Origin: an uncultured Prevotellaceae bacterium
Lineage (GTDB): Bacteria > Bacteroidota > Bacteroidia > Bacteroidales > Muribaculaceae
Assembly: GCA_947254205.1 (NCBI GenBank)
Contig: CAMYCE010000065.1
Location: 1-11,555 of the forward strand
DNA length: 11,555 bases
Reading direction: 5' to 3'
The stretch's first letter is position 1. Each line of letters opens with the position of its first letter. The position numbers and the translations under genes were made by a program. Shown here piece after piece: positions 1 through 8,803 of this stretch. Under the pieces are notes generated by a model. It made no database searches. It was not told where the DNA came from and saw only the letters and a program-made list of their open reading frames with translations.

Positions 1-56
1 GGAAAAGCCTAAGATATTTTCTTATTGCGACCTAATGACCGATTGGGGTTTAATTA

Positions 57-93
57 AAATCGCCCAAAGGAAAGAATCCCTTGGGCGATTTTT
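57..93 (-). terminator. Intrinsic terminator after rpoC (potentially bidirectional)
   Basis: Positions 57-67 pair perfectly with 81-91 (core CGCCCAA / TTGGGCG). A mismatch at 68/80 is followed by two more G-C pairs (69-70 with 78-79) closing a 7-base loop. Read on the minus strand the stem runs into a T-rich tail (GATTTTAATT), and on the plus strand into GATTTTTG, so it could stop transcription from either side. It lies about 60 bases past the rpoC stop codon and is the natural end of the rpoBC transcript. The pairing is seen directly; termination activity is inferred. Confidence 0.85.
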
Positions 94-108
94 GTGTATA
101 GCTATTGA

Positions 109-137
109 ATTGCGCTCTTGTTGAAGTTGAGCGCAAT
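109..137 (-). other. Stem-loop in the rpoC 3' untranslated region
   Basis: Positions 109-117 (ATTGCGCTC) pair perfectly with 129-137 (GAGCGCAAT) around an 11-base loop. There is no T tract on either side, so it is not a terminator by itself. It sits between the rpoC stop codon (154-156) and the terminator at 57-93. A role as a 3' stabiliser or RNase processing site is possible but unproven. Confidence 0.6.
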
Positions 138-153
138 CAATGGTTTCAGCATT

Positions 154-3100
154 TTAGGCATCGGCGTGCTCGGTGGAGGCAACCTCTTCTTGGTGAGCAC
201 TCTTGTTGAGGCCGGCAAGGGCAAACTCTTCGCGATCGCCCACAATGAGAGATTGATATTCACGCAAACCCGTACCAGCAGGAATGAGATGACCGCAAAT
301 CACGTTCTCCTTCATGCCTTCGAGGTAGTCGACCTTGCCATTGATGGCTGCTTCGTTGAGCACCTTGGTGGTTTCTTGGAACGATGCAGCACTCATGAAG
401 CTCTTAGTTTGCAATGCAGCACGAGTGATACCTTGCAAAATTTGCTCCGAAGTGGCTGCCACAGCATCGCGCACCACCACAAGTTTCTTGTCGCGACGCT
501 TGAGGTTGGAGTTGATGTCGCGCAACTTGCGAGCAGTCACAATTTGACCAGCTTGCACGTCTTCGCTGTCGCCAGCATCGGTCACCACCTTCTTGCCCCA
601 AATGCGGTCGTTTTCTTCCATGAAGTCTTGCTTGTCGACAATTTGCTGTTCAAGGAAGCGAGTGTCGCCTGGGTCGAGAATGTTGACCTTGCGCATCATT
701 TGACGCACAATCACCTCAAAGTGCTTGTCGTTGATGCCCACACCTTGCAAGCGGTAAACGTTTTGCACCTCGTTCACGATGTAATCTTGCACGGCTGTTG
801 GGCCCATGATGCGAAGAATGTCGGCAGGTGTGATGGCACCATCGGAGAGTGCTGTGCCAGCACGCACAAAGTCGTTTTCTTGAACAAGAATTTGCTTTGA
901 CAGAGGCACAAGATATTTCTTCACCTCGCCCAACTTGCTCTTCACAATAATCTCGCGATTACCGCGCTTGATTTTGCCAAACTCAACTTCACCATCAATT
1001 TCGCTCACCACAGCGGGATTAGATGGGTTGCGAGCCTCAAAGAGCTCGGTCACGCGTGGTAGACCACCAGTGATGTCACCAGCACCACCACTCGAAGCAC
1101 GTGGAATCTTGACAAACACTTCACCTGCAGTGATGCTTTCGCCCTCGTCAAACATGAGGTGAGAGCCCACAGGCAGTGAATAGGTCTTCATCAACTGACC
1201 ATTTTGGTCATATAGCTCGGCTTCGGGCACCTTGGTGCGGTCCTTAGGCTCAATGATAATCTTCTCGCTGTTGCCCGATGTTTCGTCAATCTCATTGCGA
1301 TAGGTAACACCTTCGATGAGGTTGTTGAATTTGAGTGTACCACTCACTTCCGACACAATCACGGCGTTGAAGGGGTCCCATTCACACACCACATCGCCGG
1401 CTTTAACCATATCGCCCGACTTGAAGAAAATCTTCGAGCCATAAGCAATGTTCGACGAGGTGAGCACTATGTTGGTGTTGGGGTCGATGATTTGCATTTC
1501 GCCCATGCGACCAATCACAACATCGGTTCCATCTTTATCTTTCACGGTGCGCAATTCCTCGATTTCGAGGCGACCGTCATATTTTGAAGTCATTTTCGAC
1601 ACAGCGGCAATGTTGCTTGCCACACCACCCACGTGGAAGGTACGCAGGGTGAGCTGAGTGCCAGGTTCACCAATAGCCTGTGCAGCAATCACACCCACAG
1701 CCTCGCCCTTCTGCACCATGCGGTGGTTGGCAAGGTTACGACCATAGCACTTGGCACACACGCCATGCTTTGACTCGCAAGTGAGCACCGAGCGTATTTC
1801 TACCGACTCAATGGGCGATGCGTTGATGAGCTCGGCAGCGGCATCGGTGATTTCTTCGCCCGACTGCACAATAATGTCGCCTGTGGTGGGGTCAACCACA
1901 TCGTGCACCGAAACACGGCCCACAATGCGATCGGCAAGCGAGGCCACAACGTCGTCGTTGTTTTTCACCTCGTGGCACACAAGACCACGCAGAGTGCCAC
2001 AATCCTCGTCGGTGATGACCACGTCGTGAGCCACATCGACCAAGCGACGAGTCAAGTAACCGGCATCGGCAGTCTTCAAAGCAGTATCGGCAAGACCCTT
2101 GCGAGCACCGTGGGTTGAGATAAAGTACTCAAGCACGCTCAAGCCCTCTTTGAAGTTGGCGAGAATTGGGTTTTCAATAATTTGGTGTCCACCTTCAACA
2201 CCCGACTTTTGAGGCTTGGCCATGAGACCACGCATACCCGAAAGCTGGCGAATTTGGTCCTTAGAACCACGAGCACCCGAATCGAGCATCATGTACACCG
2301 AGTTGAAGCCCTGCTTGTCGCTGCTGATTTGCTTCATGAGCGTGTCGGTGAGCTTGGCGTTCACATTGGTCCAGATGTCGATCACCTGATTGTAGCGTTC
2401 GTTGTTGGTGATGAAACCCATGTTGTAGTTGTTCATCACTTCTTCTACCAAGGCATCACCCTGAGCCACAATCTCGGCTTTTTCGGGTGGAACAAGCACG
2501 TCGTTGAGGTTAAACGACAAGCCACCCAAATAGGCCATGCGATAGCCCATGTTTTTCACATCGTCGAGGAACTTGGCCGAACGTGGCACACCACAGGTGC
2601 GAATCACCTTGGTGATGAGCTTTTTCAAGCTCTTTTTAGAAATCAACTCGTTGACATAGCCCAACTCGTCGGGAATGCACTCATTGACCATGATGCGACC
2701 ATAGCAAGTGTCCTTCACCACATGATTGATGCGGTTGCCCTCGCTGTCTACATCGTCGACACGCACCGAGATGATGGCGTTGCGATCGAGACGGCCCTCG
2801 TTGAAGGCAATTGTAGCCTCTTCGGGGCTATAGAACACCATGCCCTCGCCCTTGCGGCCTTCGCGCAACTTGGTGATATAGTAGAGACCAAGCACCATGT
2901 CCTGCGAGGGAACGGTGATAGGCTCGCCATTGGCGGGGTTGAGAATATTGTGAGGCATGAGCATGAGCAACTGTGTTTCGATCACAGCTTCATTGCCCAG
3001 TGGCAAGTGCACAGCCATTTGGTCGCCGTCGAAGTCGGCATTGAAAGGCGTACATGCAAGTGGGTGCAACTGAATTGCCTTGCCCTCAATGAGCTTGGGC

Positions 3101-4458
3101 TGGAAGGCTTGAATACTCAAGCGGTGCAGTGTTGGGGCACGGTTGAGCATCACAGGGTGACCCTTCATCACATTTTCAAGAATGTCATAAACCACAGGTT
3201 CTTTGCGATCGACAATCTTCTTGGCACTCTTCACTGTCTTGACAATGCCACGCTCAATGAGCTTGCGAATCACGAAGGGCTTGTAGAGCTCGGCCGCCAT
3301 GTCTTTGGGAATACCGCACTCGCCCATTTTGAGTTCAGGACCCACAACAATCACCGAACGTGCACTATAGTCGACACGTTTACCCAGCAAGTTTTGACGG
3401 AAACGTCCTTGCTTGCCTTTCAAGCTGTCGCTCAACGACTTCAAGGGGCGATTGGCGTCGCTCTTCACGGCACTCGACTTGCGAGAGTTGTCGAGCAACG
3501 AGTCGACTGCCTCTTGCAACATGCGCTTCTCGTTGCGCAAAATCACTTCGGGAGCCTTGATTTCGATAAGACGTTTGAGACGATTGTTGCGAATAATCAC
3601 GCGACGATACAAATCGTTCAGGTCGCTGGTTGCAAAGCGACCACCATCGAGTGGCACAAGAGGGCGCAACTCGGGAGGAATCACGGGAATCACCTTGAGC
3701 ACCATCCATTCGGGGCGGTTCACAGTCTTGCTTGAGCGGAACGACTCAACCACCTGCAGGCGTTTGAGGGCCTCGGTTTTGCGCTGCTGTGAAGTTTCCT
3801 TGCCTGCACGGTCACGCAACATGTAGGACAACGAGTCTAAATCGAGTTGTGTGAGCAGGTCATAGATGGCATCGGCACCCATCTTGGCAACAAACTTGTT
3901 GGGGTCGGTGTCCTCAAGCATGTAGTTGTCGCGTGGGAGCTTTTCGAGAATATCGAGATACTCGTCTTCGCTCAACAGGTCATATTTTTGCACCTCGGTG
4001 CCATCGGCAAGAGTGGCAGTGCCTGGATTGATGACGATGTAACGCTCATAGTAGATAACTGAGTCGAGTTTCTTGGTGGGCAGTCCCAACAAATATCCAA
4101 TTTTGTTGGGCAGAGAGCGGAAGTACCAAATGTGGGCTACGGGCACAACCAGCTGAATGTGTCCGCTGCGCTCACGACGCACCTTCTTCTCGGTCACCTC
4201 AACGCCGCATCGATCGCACACAATGCCCTTGTAGCGAATGCGCTTGTACTTGCCACAGTGGCACTCATAGTCTTTTACCGGACCAAAAATGCGCTCGCAA
4301 AAAAGGCCATCGCGTTCGGGCTTATATGTACGGTAGTTGATGGTCTCGGGTTTGAGAACCTCACCAAAGGAATTTTCAAGAATTTCGTCGGGCGAAGCCA
4401 AACTAATCGAAATTCGAGAGAAATTACTCTTTAATTTATTGTCTTTTCTAAAAGCCAT
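154..4458 (-). CDS. rpoC: DNA-directed RNA polymerase subunit beta'
   Basis: This is the beta' subunit, which carries the catalytic magnesium site and, with beta, forms the DNA and RNA channels of the polymerase. At 1434 residues it has the usual Bacteroidales length. Zinc site 1 is C66, C68, C81 and C84. The catalytic motif NADFDGDQ at 473-480 supplies D475, D477 and D479. The bridge-helix segment (SGARGSKDQIRQLSGMRGL) is near 727-745. Zinc site 2 is C820, C894, C901 and C904. The trigger loop (GEPGTQLTLRTFHVGG) is near 930-945. The C-terminus ends in a short Glu/Ala-rich tail of the kind that varies between species. The ATG start gives the expected MAFRKDNKLK N-terminus and follows rpoB by 24 bases with an ACAATG context and no Shine-Dalgarno. 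The TAA stop is followed by a hairpin and a terminator, so rpoC is the last gene of the operon. I see no frameshift or missing residue. Confidence 0.99.
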   Translation of the reverse strand: MAFRKDNKLKSNFSRISISLASPDEILENSFGEVLKPETINYRTYKPERDGLFCERIFGPVKDYECHCGKYKRIRYKGIVCDRCGVEVTEKKVRRERSGHIQLVVPVAHIWYFRSLPNKIGYLLGLPTKKLDSVIYYERYIVINPGTATLADGTEVQKYDLLSEDEYLDILEKLPRDNYMLEDTDPNKFVAKMGADAIYDLLTQLDLDSLSYMLRDRAGKETSQQRKTEALKRLQVVESFRSSKTVNRPEWMVLKVIPVIPPELRPLVPLDGGRFATSDLNDLYRRVIIRNNRLKRLIEIKAPEVILRNEKRMLQEAVDSLLDNSRKSSAVKSDANRPLKSLSDSLKGKQGRFRQNLLGKRVDYSARSVIVVGPELKMGECGIPKDMAAELYKPFVIRKLIERGIVKTVKSAKKIVDRKEPVVYDILENVMKGHPVMLNRAPTLHRLSIQAFQPKLIEGKAIQLHPLACTPFNADFDGDQMAVHLPLGNEAVIETQLLMLMPHNILNPANGEPITVPSQDMVLGLYYITKLREGRKGEGMVFYSPEEATIAFNEGRLDRNAIISVRVDDVDSEGNRINHVVKDTCYGRIMVNECIPDELGYVNELISKKSLKKLITKVIRTCGVPRSAKFLDDVKNMGYRMAYLGGLSFNLNDVLVPPEKAEIVAQGDALVEEVMNNYNMGFITNNERYNQVIDIWTNVNAKLTDTLMKQISSDKQGFNSVYMMLDSGARGSKDQIRQLSGMRGLMAKPQKSGVEGGHQIIENPILANFKEGLSVLEYFISTHGARKGLADTALKTADAGYLTRRLVDVAHDVVITDEDCGTLRGLVCHEVKNNDDVVASLADRIVGRVSVHDVVDPTTGDIIVQSGEEITDAAAELINASPIESVEIRSVLTCESKHGVCAKCYGRNLANHRMVQKGEAVGVIAAQAIGEPGTQLTLRTFHVGGVASNIAAVSKMTSKYDGRLEIEELRTVKDKDGTDVVIGRMGEMQIIDPNTNIVLTSSNIAYGSKIFFKSGDMVKAGDVVCEWDPFNAVIVSEVSGTLKFNNLIEGVTYRNEIDETSGNSEKIIIEPKDRTKVPEAELYDQNGQLMKTYSLPVGSHLMFDEGESITAGEVFVKIPRASSGGAGDITGGLPRVTELFEARNPSNPAVVSEIDGEVEFGKIKRGNREIIVKSKLGEVKKYLVPLSKQILVQENDFVRAGTALSDGAITPADILRIMGPTAVQDYIVNEVQNVYRLQGVGINDKHFEVIVRQMMRKVNILDPGDTRFLEQQIVDKQDFMEENDRIWGKKVVTDAGDSEDVQAGQIVTARKLRDINSNLKRRDKKLVVVRDAVAATSEQILQGITRAALQTKSFMSAASFQETTKVLNEAAINGKVDYLEGMKENVICGHLIPAGTGLREYQSLIVGDREEFALAGLNKSAHQEEVASTEHADA

Positions 4459-4482
4459 TGTAAATGTATTATAGCGACGTTA

Positions 4483-7400
4483 TTATTCAAGTTTCACACT
4501 CAAGCACAATCCGCGCAACTCATGGAGAAGCACATTGAGCGACTCTGGAATGCCAGGATTTGGCATCGTGTCGCCCTTGACAATAGCCTCATAGGCCTTG
4601 CTGCGACCCACCACATCATCGCTCTTGATTGTGAGGATTTCTTGAAGCACATGCGACGCACCAAAGGCCTCAAGTGCCCAAACTTCCATTTCACCAAAAC
4701 GTTGACCACCAAACTGGGCTTTACCACCAAGTGGCTGTTGCGTGATGAGAGAGTAAGGACCAATGGAGCGAGCGTGCATCTTGTCTTCGACCATGTGGCC
4801 GAGCTTCAAGAAGTAGGTAACACCCACAGTTGCTTTTTGGTCGAATGGTTCACCAGTTGAGCCGTCATAGAGCTGACAGCTACCAGCGCGTGGAATGCCT
4901 GCCTTGTCGGTCCAAGTGTTGAGGTCGTCCATTGTGGCACCATCAAAGATGGGGGTGGCAAATTTCACATCGAGTTCACGACCTGCCCAGCCCAACACAG
5001 CCTCAAAGATTTGTCCCAAGTTCATGCGCGAGGGCACACCCAGAGGGTTGAGCACCAAGTCGACGGGGGTGCCGTCGGCAAGGAATGGCATGTCTTCTTG
5101 ACGCACTACGCGCGACACAATACCCTTGTTGCCATGGCGACCTGCCATTTTATCACCCACACCAATTTTGCGCTTCTTGGCCACATACACTTTGGCCATC
5201 TGCATGATGCCTGCAGGCAACTCATCGCCAATTTGATAGTCAAACTTGCGACGACGCAACTCGGTTTCAATCGACTTGCTCTTGCGCAGGTAGTTCATCA
5301 CACATGCTCTAATCAAGTCGTTTTTATGGTTATCGGAGGTCCATTTGCTCAAGTTCACCGACTCATAGTCGAGTTCGCGCAGAGCCGCCTCTTCAAATTT
5401 TACACCCTTGGGTATCACCTCGGTGTCGAGGAAGTCTTTCACGCCCTGCGATGTTTTACCCTCGGTGAGCACAAGCAACTTGCCAATGAGTTGATTTTTC
5501 ACCTCATCTTGCATGGCCTCATACTCGGCATCGAGCTTCTCGATTTCGGGGTCGCCACCACGAGTTTTTCTCTTCTTCATGGCGCGGGCAAAGAGTCGGG
5601 TATTGATAATCACACCCTTGAGCGAAGGATTGGCTTTGAGCGAAGCATCTTTCACATCGCCAGCCTTGTCGCCAAAGATGGCACGCAACAGTTTTTCCTC
5701 GGGCGTGGGGTCGGACTCTCCCTTAGGAGTAATCTTACCAATGAGAATATCACCGGGACGAATGTGGGCACCCACACGAATGATGCCACGCTCATCAAGA
5801 TCCTTGGTGGCGTCTTCACTCACGTTGGGAATATCGTTGGTGAGCTCTTCCATGCCACGTTTCGTTTCGCGCACTTCGAGAGTGTATTCATCAACATGCA
5901 CACTGGTGAGAATGTCCTCACGCACCATGCGCTCGTTGAGCACGATAGCATCTTCATAGTTGTAACCCTTCCATGGCATGTAGGCCACCTTGAGGTTACG
6001 GCCCAAAGCAAGCTCGCCATCTTCGGTCGAGTAACCCTCGGTGAGAATATCACCGGTGTTGACACGTTGACCGGCGTTGCAAATTGGGCGCAAGTCGATA
6101 GTAGTGCTTTGGTTGGTCTTGCGGAACTTGGGCAAGTGATATTCGGTGACAGGCTCGTCGAAGCTCACAAAAGCCTCGTCTTCGCTCTGGTCATAGCGAA
6201 TGCGAATCACGTCGGCATCGACATATTCAACCACACCCGGGCGCTCGGCCTGAATTTGAGTGCGACTATCATAGGCCAATCTCTCCTCAATACCAGTACC
6301 CACAATTGGAGCCTCGCTACGCAACAATGGCACAGCTTGGCGCATCATGTTGGCACCCATCAAGGCGCGGTTGGCATCGTCGTGCTCAAGGAATGGAATC
6401 ATGGCAGCTGCCACCGAAGCAATCTGCTGTGGTGCAACGTCCATATAATCGACACGAGCCGGCTCAACAACAGGGAAGTCGGCCTCAAGACGCGACTTCA
6501 CACGCTTGCGCATGAAGTTGCCCTCGTCATCGATCAAGGCATTGCCTTGGGCTATAATTTTATCTTCTTCGCTCTCGGCGGTGAGATAAACAATGTGATC
6601 GTTGTTTAAGTCAACTTTTGAATTCTCTACCTTGCGATAAGGGGTTTCGATGAAACCGAGCTTATTGATCTTGGCATAGATACAAAGCGACGAAATAAGA
6701 CCAATGTTAGGACCTTCGGGGGTTTCAATAGGGCACAAACGGCCATAGTGGGTGTAGTGCACGTCGCGCACCTCAAAACCGGCACGCTCGCGCGAGAGGC
6801 CACCAGGACCAAGAGCCGACATGCGACGCTTGTGCGTGATCTCGGCAAGAGGGTTGGTTTGGTCCATAAATTGCGACAAAGCGTTGGTACCAAAGAATGT
6901 GTTGATAACCGACGAAATAGTCTTAGCATTAATGAGGTCGATTGGCGTGAACACCTCGTTGTCGCGCACATTCATGCGCTCACGAATGGTGCGAGCCATG
7001 CGAGCCAAGCCCACACCAAACTGGTTGTAGAGCTGCTCGCCCACAGTGCGCACACGACGGTTGCTCAAGTGGTCAATATCATCAACATCGGTCTTGCTGT
7101 TGATCAAGCCAATGAGATAGCGAATAATCTCGATAATATCTTCCTTGGTGAGCACACGCACATCGTCGGGGGTGTTGAGCCCTAACTTTTTGTTAATGCG
7201 GAAGCGACCCACATCGCCCAAATCATAACGCTTTTCGCTAAAGAAAAGATTGTTGATGACCTCACGGGCACTTGTGTCATCGGGTGGCTCGGCGTTGCGC
7301 AACTGCCTATAAACAAAATTGATTGCCTCCTTCTCGGAGTTACAAGTATCTTTATTAAGTGTGTTGAAAATAATTTGGTAGTCACCGGTGTTCACGTCTT

Positions 7401-8289
7401 CCTTGTGCACAAGGATAGTTTGAGCACCCGACTCCAAAATTTCAATGATGTTGTCTTCCTCGATCACAGTATCGCGATCAATGATCACATCATTGCGTTC
7501 AATCGACACTACCTCGCCGGTATCTTCATCGACGAAGTCTTCGTTCCATGATTTTAGAACACGGGCAGCGAGCTTGCGACCCACAGCCTTCTTAAGGTTA
7601 GTCTTATTAACTTTGAGTTCCTCGGCCAAACCGAAAATCTTGATGATGTCGTTATCGGTCTCAAAACCGATGGCGCGCAACAAGGTTGTAACAGGCAACT
7701 TCTTCTTGCGGTCGATATAGGCATACATCACATTGTTAATATCGGTGGCAAATTCAATCCAAGAACCCCTGAACGGAATAATGCGTGCCGAATAGAGTTT
7801 AGTGCCGTTGGCATGGAGACTTTGACCAAAGAAAACTCCAGGCGAACGATGCAACTGAGACACCACTACACGCTCTGCACCATTAATGACAAACGTGCCC
7901 TTATCGGTCATATAAGGAATCGCACCCAGGTAAACGTCTTGTACCTCGGTGGCAAAGTCCTCGTGATCGGGGTCGGTGCAATAGAGCTTGAGCTTGGCTT
8001 TGAGTGGAACACTATAGGTGAGACCACGATCGAAGCACTCCTCAATGCTATAGCGAGGAGGATCGATGAAGTAGTCAAGGAATTCCAAGACAAAGTTATT
8101 TCGAGTATCCGCAATAGGGAAATTCTCAGAAAAAACTTTATAGAGTCCCTCGTTTTTTCTCTTCTCAGTTGGTGTATCTAATTGCAGAAAATCTCTGAAA
8201 GACTGTAATTGCACTTCAAGAAAATCGGGATAGGGATAAGGATTCTTGACACGTGCAAAATTAACGCGTGGTTGTTTGGAAACTGACAT
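4483..8289 (-). CDS. rpoB: DNA-directed RNA polymerase subunit beta
   Basis: This is the beta subunit, which binds nucleic acid and nascent RNA and forms half of the active-site cleft. At 1268 residues it matches Bacteroidales RpoB and is shorter than the 1342-residue E. coli protein, which has extra insertions. The rifampicin-pocket cluster lies at about 470-505 (SQFMDQTNPLAEITHKRRM, then SALGPGGLSRERAG). D476, H486 and S491 correspond to E. coli D516, H526 and S531 and are all in the wild-type state. GDKMAGRHGNKG at 1045-1056 carries the conserved lysines K1047 and K1055 that contact RNA near the active site. The C-terminal clamp region GGQRFGEMEVWALEAFG is near 1194-1210. The gene ends in two in-frame TAA codons (4483-4485 and 4480-4482). 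The ATG at 8287-8289 gives a normal N-terminus; it has CAATG context but no Shine-Dalgarno. An attenuator-like hairpin precedes it, so its expression is probably set below that of rplL. Confidence 0.99.
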   Translation of the reverse strand: MSVSKQPRVNFARVKNPYPYPDFLEVQLQSFRDFLQLDTPTEKRKNEGLYKVFSENFPIADTRNNFVLEFLDYFIDPPRYSIEECFDRGLTYSVPLKAKLKLYCTDPDHEDFATEVQDVYLGAIPYMTDKGTFVINGAERVVVSQLHRSPGVFFGQSLHANGTKLYSARIIPFRGSWIEFATDINNVMYAYIDRKKKLPVTTLLRAIGFETDNDIIKIFGLAEELKVNKTNLKKAVGRKLAARVLKSWNEDFVDEDTGEVVSIERNDVIIDRDTVIEEDNIIEILESGAQTILVHKEDVNTGDYQIIFNTLNKDTCNSEKEAINFVYRQLRNAEPPDDTSAREVINNLFFSEKRYDLGDVGRFRINKKLGLNTPDDVRVLTKEDIIEIIRYLIGLINSKTDVDDIDHLSNRRVRTVGEQLYNQFGVGLARMARTIRERMNVRDNEVFTPIDLINAKTISSVINTFFGTNALSQFMDQTNPLAEITHKRRMSALGPGGLSRERAGFEVRDVHYTHYGRLCPIETPEGPNIGLISSLCIYAKINKLGFIETPYRKVENSKVDLNNDHIVYLTAESEEDKIIAQGNALIDDEGNFMRKRVKSRLEADFPVVEPARVDYMDVAPQQIASVAAAMIPFLEHDDANRALMGANMMRQAVPLLRSEAPIVGTGIEERLAYDSRTQIQAERPGVVEYVDADVIRIRYDQSEDEAFVSFDEPVTEYHLPKFRKTNQSTTIDLRPICNAGQRVNTGDILTEGYSTEDGELALGRNLKVAYMPWKGYNYEDAIVLNERMVREDILTSVHVDEYTLEVRETKRGMEELTNDIPNVSEDATKDLDERGIIRVGAHIRPGDILIGKITPKGESDPTPEEKLLRAIFGDKAGDVKDASLKANPSLKGVIINTRLFARAMKKRKTRGGDPEIEKLDAEYEAMQDEVKNQLIGKLLVLTEGKTSQGVKDFLDTEVIPKGVKFEEAALRELDYESVNLSKWTSDNHKNDLIRACVMNYLRKSKSIETELRRRKFDYQIGDELPAGIMQMAKVYVAKKRKIGVGDKMAGRHGNKGIVSRVVRQEDMPFLADGTPVDLVLNPLGVPSRMNLGQIFEAVLGWAGRELDVKFATPIFDGATMDDLNTWTDKAGIPRAGSCQLYDGSTGEPFDQKATVGVTYFLKLGHMVEDKMHARSIGPYSLITQQPLGGKAQFGGQRFGEMEVWALEAFGASHVLQEILTIKSDDVVGRSKAYEAIVKGDTMPNPGIPESLNVLLHELRGLCLSVKLE

Positions 8290-8330
8290 TGAAAAATTAA
8301 TTAAGTGAACTCAAATTTTTATTATGACAC

Positions 8331-8370
8331 AAAAAGGTTAAGAATCGACATAATTGGGGATTCTTAACCT
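8331..8370 (-). terminator. Probable attenuator between rplL and rpoB
   Basis: Positions 8335-8346 (AGGTTAAGAATC) pair perfectly over 12 bp with 8359-8370 (GATTCTTAACCT) around a 12-base loop. On the minus strand the stem is followed at once by TTTT and then G (8330-8334), which is the form of an intrinsic terminator. It stands 24 bases after the rplL stop and 41 bases before rpoB. In E. coli a partial terminator in the same spacer lowers rpoBC transcription relative to the ribosomal protein genes. The position and shape make the same role likely here, but read-through is inferred, not seen. Confidence 0.8.
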
Positions 8371-8375
8371 ATTTA

Positions 8376-8388
8376 CCTGAAAATCAGG
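8376..8388 (-). other. Small stem-loop just after rplL
   Basis: CCTGA (8376-8380) and TCAGG (8384-8388) form a 5-bp stem with a 3-base loop. It begins five bases beyond the rplL stop codon and lies immediately before the larger attenuator hairpin. It may protect the 3' end of rplL mRNA or assist pausing, but it is short enough to be chance. Confidence 0.4.
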
Positions 8389-8393
8389 CAATA

Positions 8394-8774
8394 TTATTTA
8401 AGTTCAACTTCAGCTCCGAGTTCTTCGAGTTGTTTTTTGAGTCCTTCAGCTTCAGCCTTAGCCAAACCTTCCTTAACGGGCGATGGAGCCTTGTCAACGA
8501 GGTCCTTAGCGTCCTTCAGGCCAAGACCAGTGAGTTCCTTAACCAGCTTGATAACTTTGAGCTTGTCAGCACCAGGAGCCTTGAGAATTACATCGAAAGA
8601 TGATTTTTCGTCTTCAGCAGCGGCACCTGCACCGGCAGCTGGGCCAGCAGCAACTGCAACAGCAGCAGCGGCGGGTTCAATACCATATTCGTCTTTAAGA
8701 ATTTGTGCGAGTTCGTTTACTTCCTTAACTGAAAGATTAACCAATTCCTCTGCAAAAGCTTTTAAATCTGCCAT
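8394..8774 (-). CDS. rplL: 50S ribosomal protein L7/L12
   Basis: This is the multicopy stalk protein of the large ribosomal subunit. It recruits and activates translational GTPases (IF2, EF-Tu, EF-G). The 126 residues show the standard plan: an N-terminal dimerisation and L10-binding helical part (about 1-33), an Ala/Gly-rich flexible hinge (about 34-53), and a C-terminal factor-binding domain (about 57-126) with the KLKVIKLVKELTGLGLKDAK segment at 71-90. It follows rplJ by 29 bases, the usual pairing with its binding partner L10. The ATG at 8772-8774 is preceded by a spacer with no G on the coding strand, consistent with an unstructured start site and no Shine-Dalgarno. The protein is needed in several copies per ribosome, and the attenuator downstream fits higher output of this gene than of rpoB. 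Confidence 0.99.
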   Translation of the reverse strand: MADLKAFAEELVNLSVKEVNELAQILKDEYGIEPAAAAVAVAAGPAAGAGAAAEDEKSSFDVILKAPGADKLKVIKLVKELTGLGLKDAKDLVDKAPSPVKEGLAKAEAEGLKKQLEELGAEVELK

Positions 8775-8803
8775 TTTTGTATGATTTAATTGTTTGTTGT
8801 TTG

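Noticed and set aside
1..56. A partial gene at the left edge
   Set aside because: Short open stretches run to the edge on the plus strand (for example ending at a TAA near 33-35), but they are too short to identify or to call coding. I see no supported feature.
118..900. 260-codon plus-strand open frame opposite the end of rpoC
   Set aside because: It is again in register with rpoC codons, and its start overlaps the 3' hairpin. I consider it a shadow.
2182..3735. 517-codon plus-strand open frame opposite rpoC
   Set aside because: It is in exact codon register with rpoC, has a His- and Leu-rich product with no recognisable family, and is explained by avoidance of TTA, CTA and TCA in the sense gene.
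5011..6609. 532-codon plus-strand open frame opposite rpoB
   Set aside because: It has the same register relation to rpoB and the same odd composition. No start context or known domain supports it.
4680..8289. Rifampicin-resistance changes in RpoB
   Set aside because: The main positions (D476, H486, S491, equivalent to E. coli 516, 526 and 531) have the sensitive-type residues.
8290..8330. An internal promoter for rpoB after the attenuator
   Set aside because: An AAAATTTG block resembles the Bacteroidota -7 box TAnnTTTG, but the nearest TTTG upstream is only about 10 bases away, too close for a -33 box.
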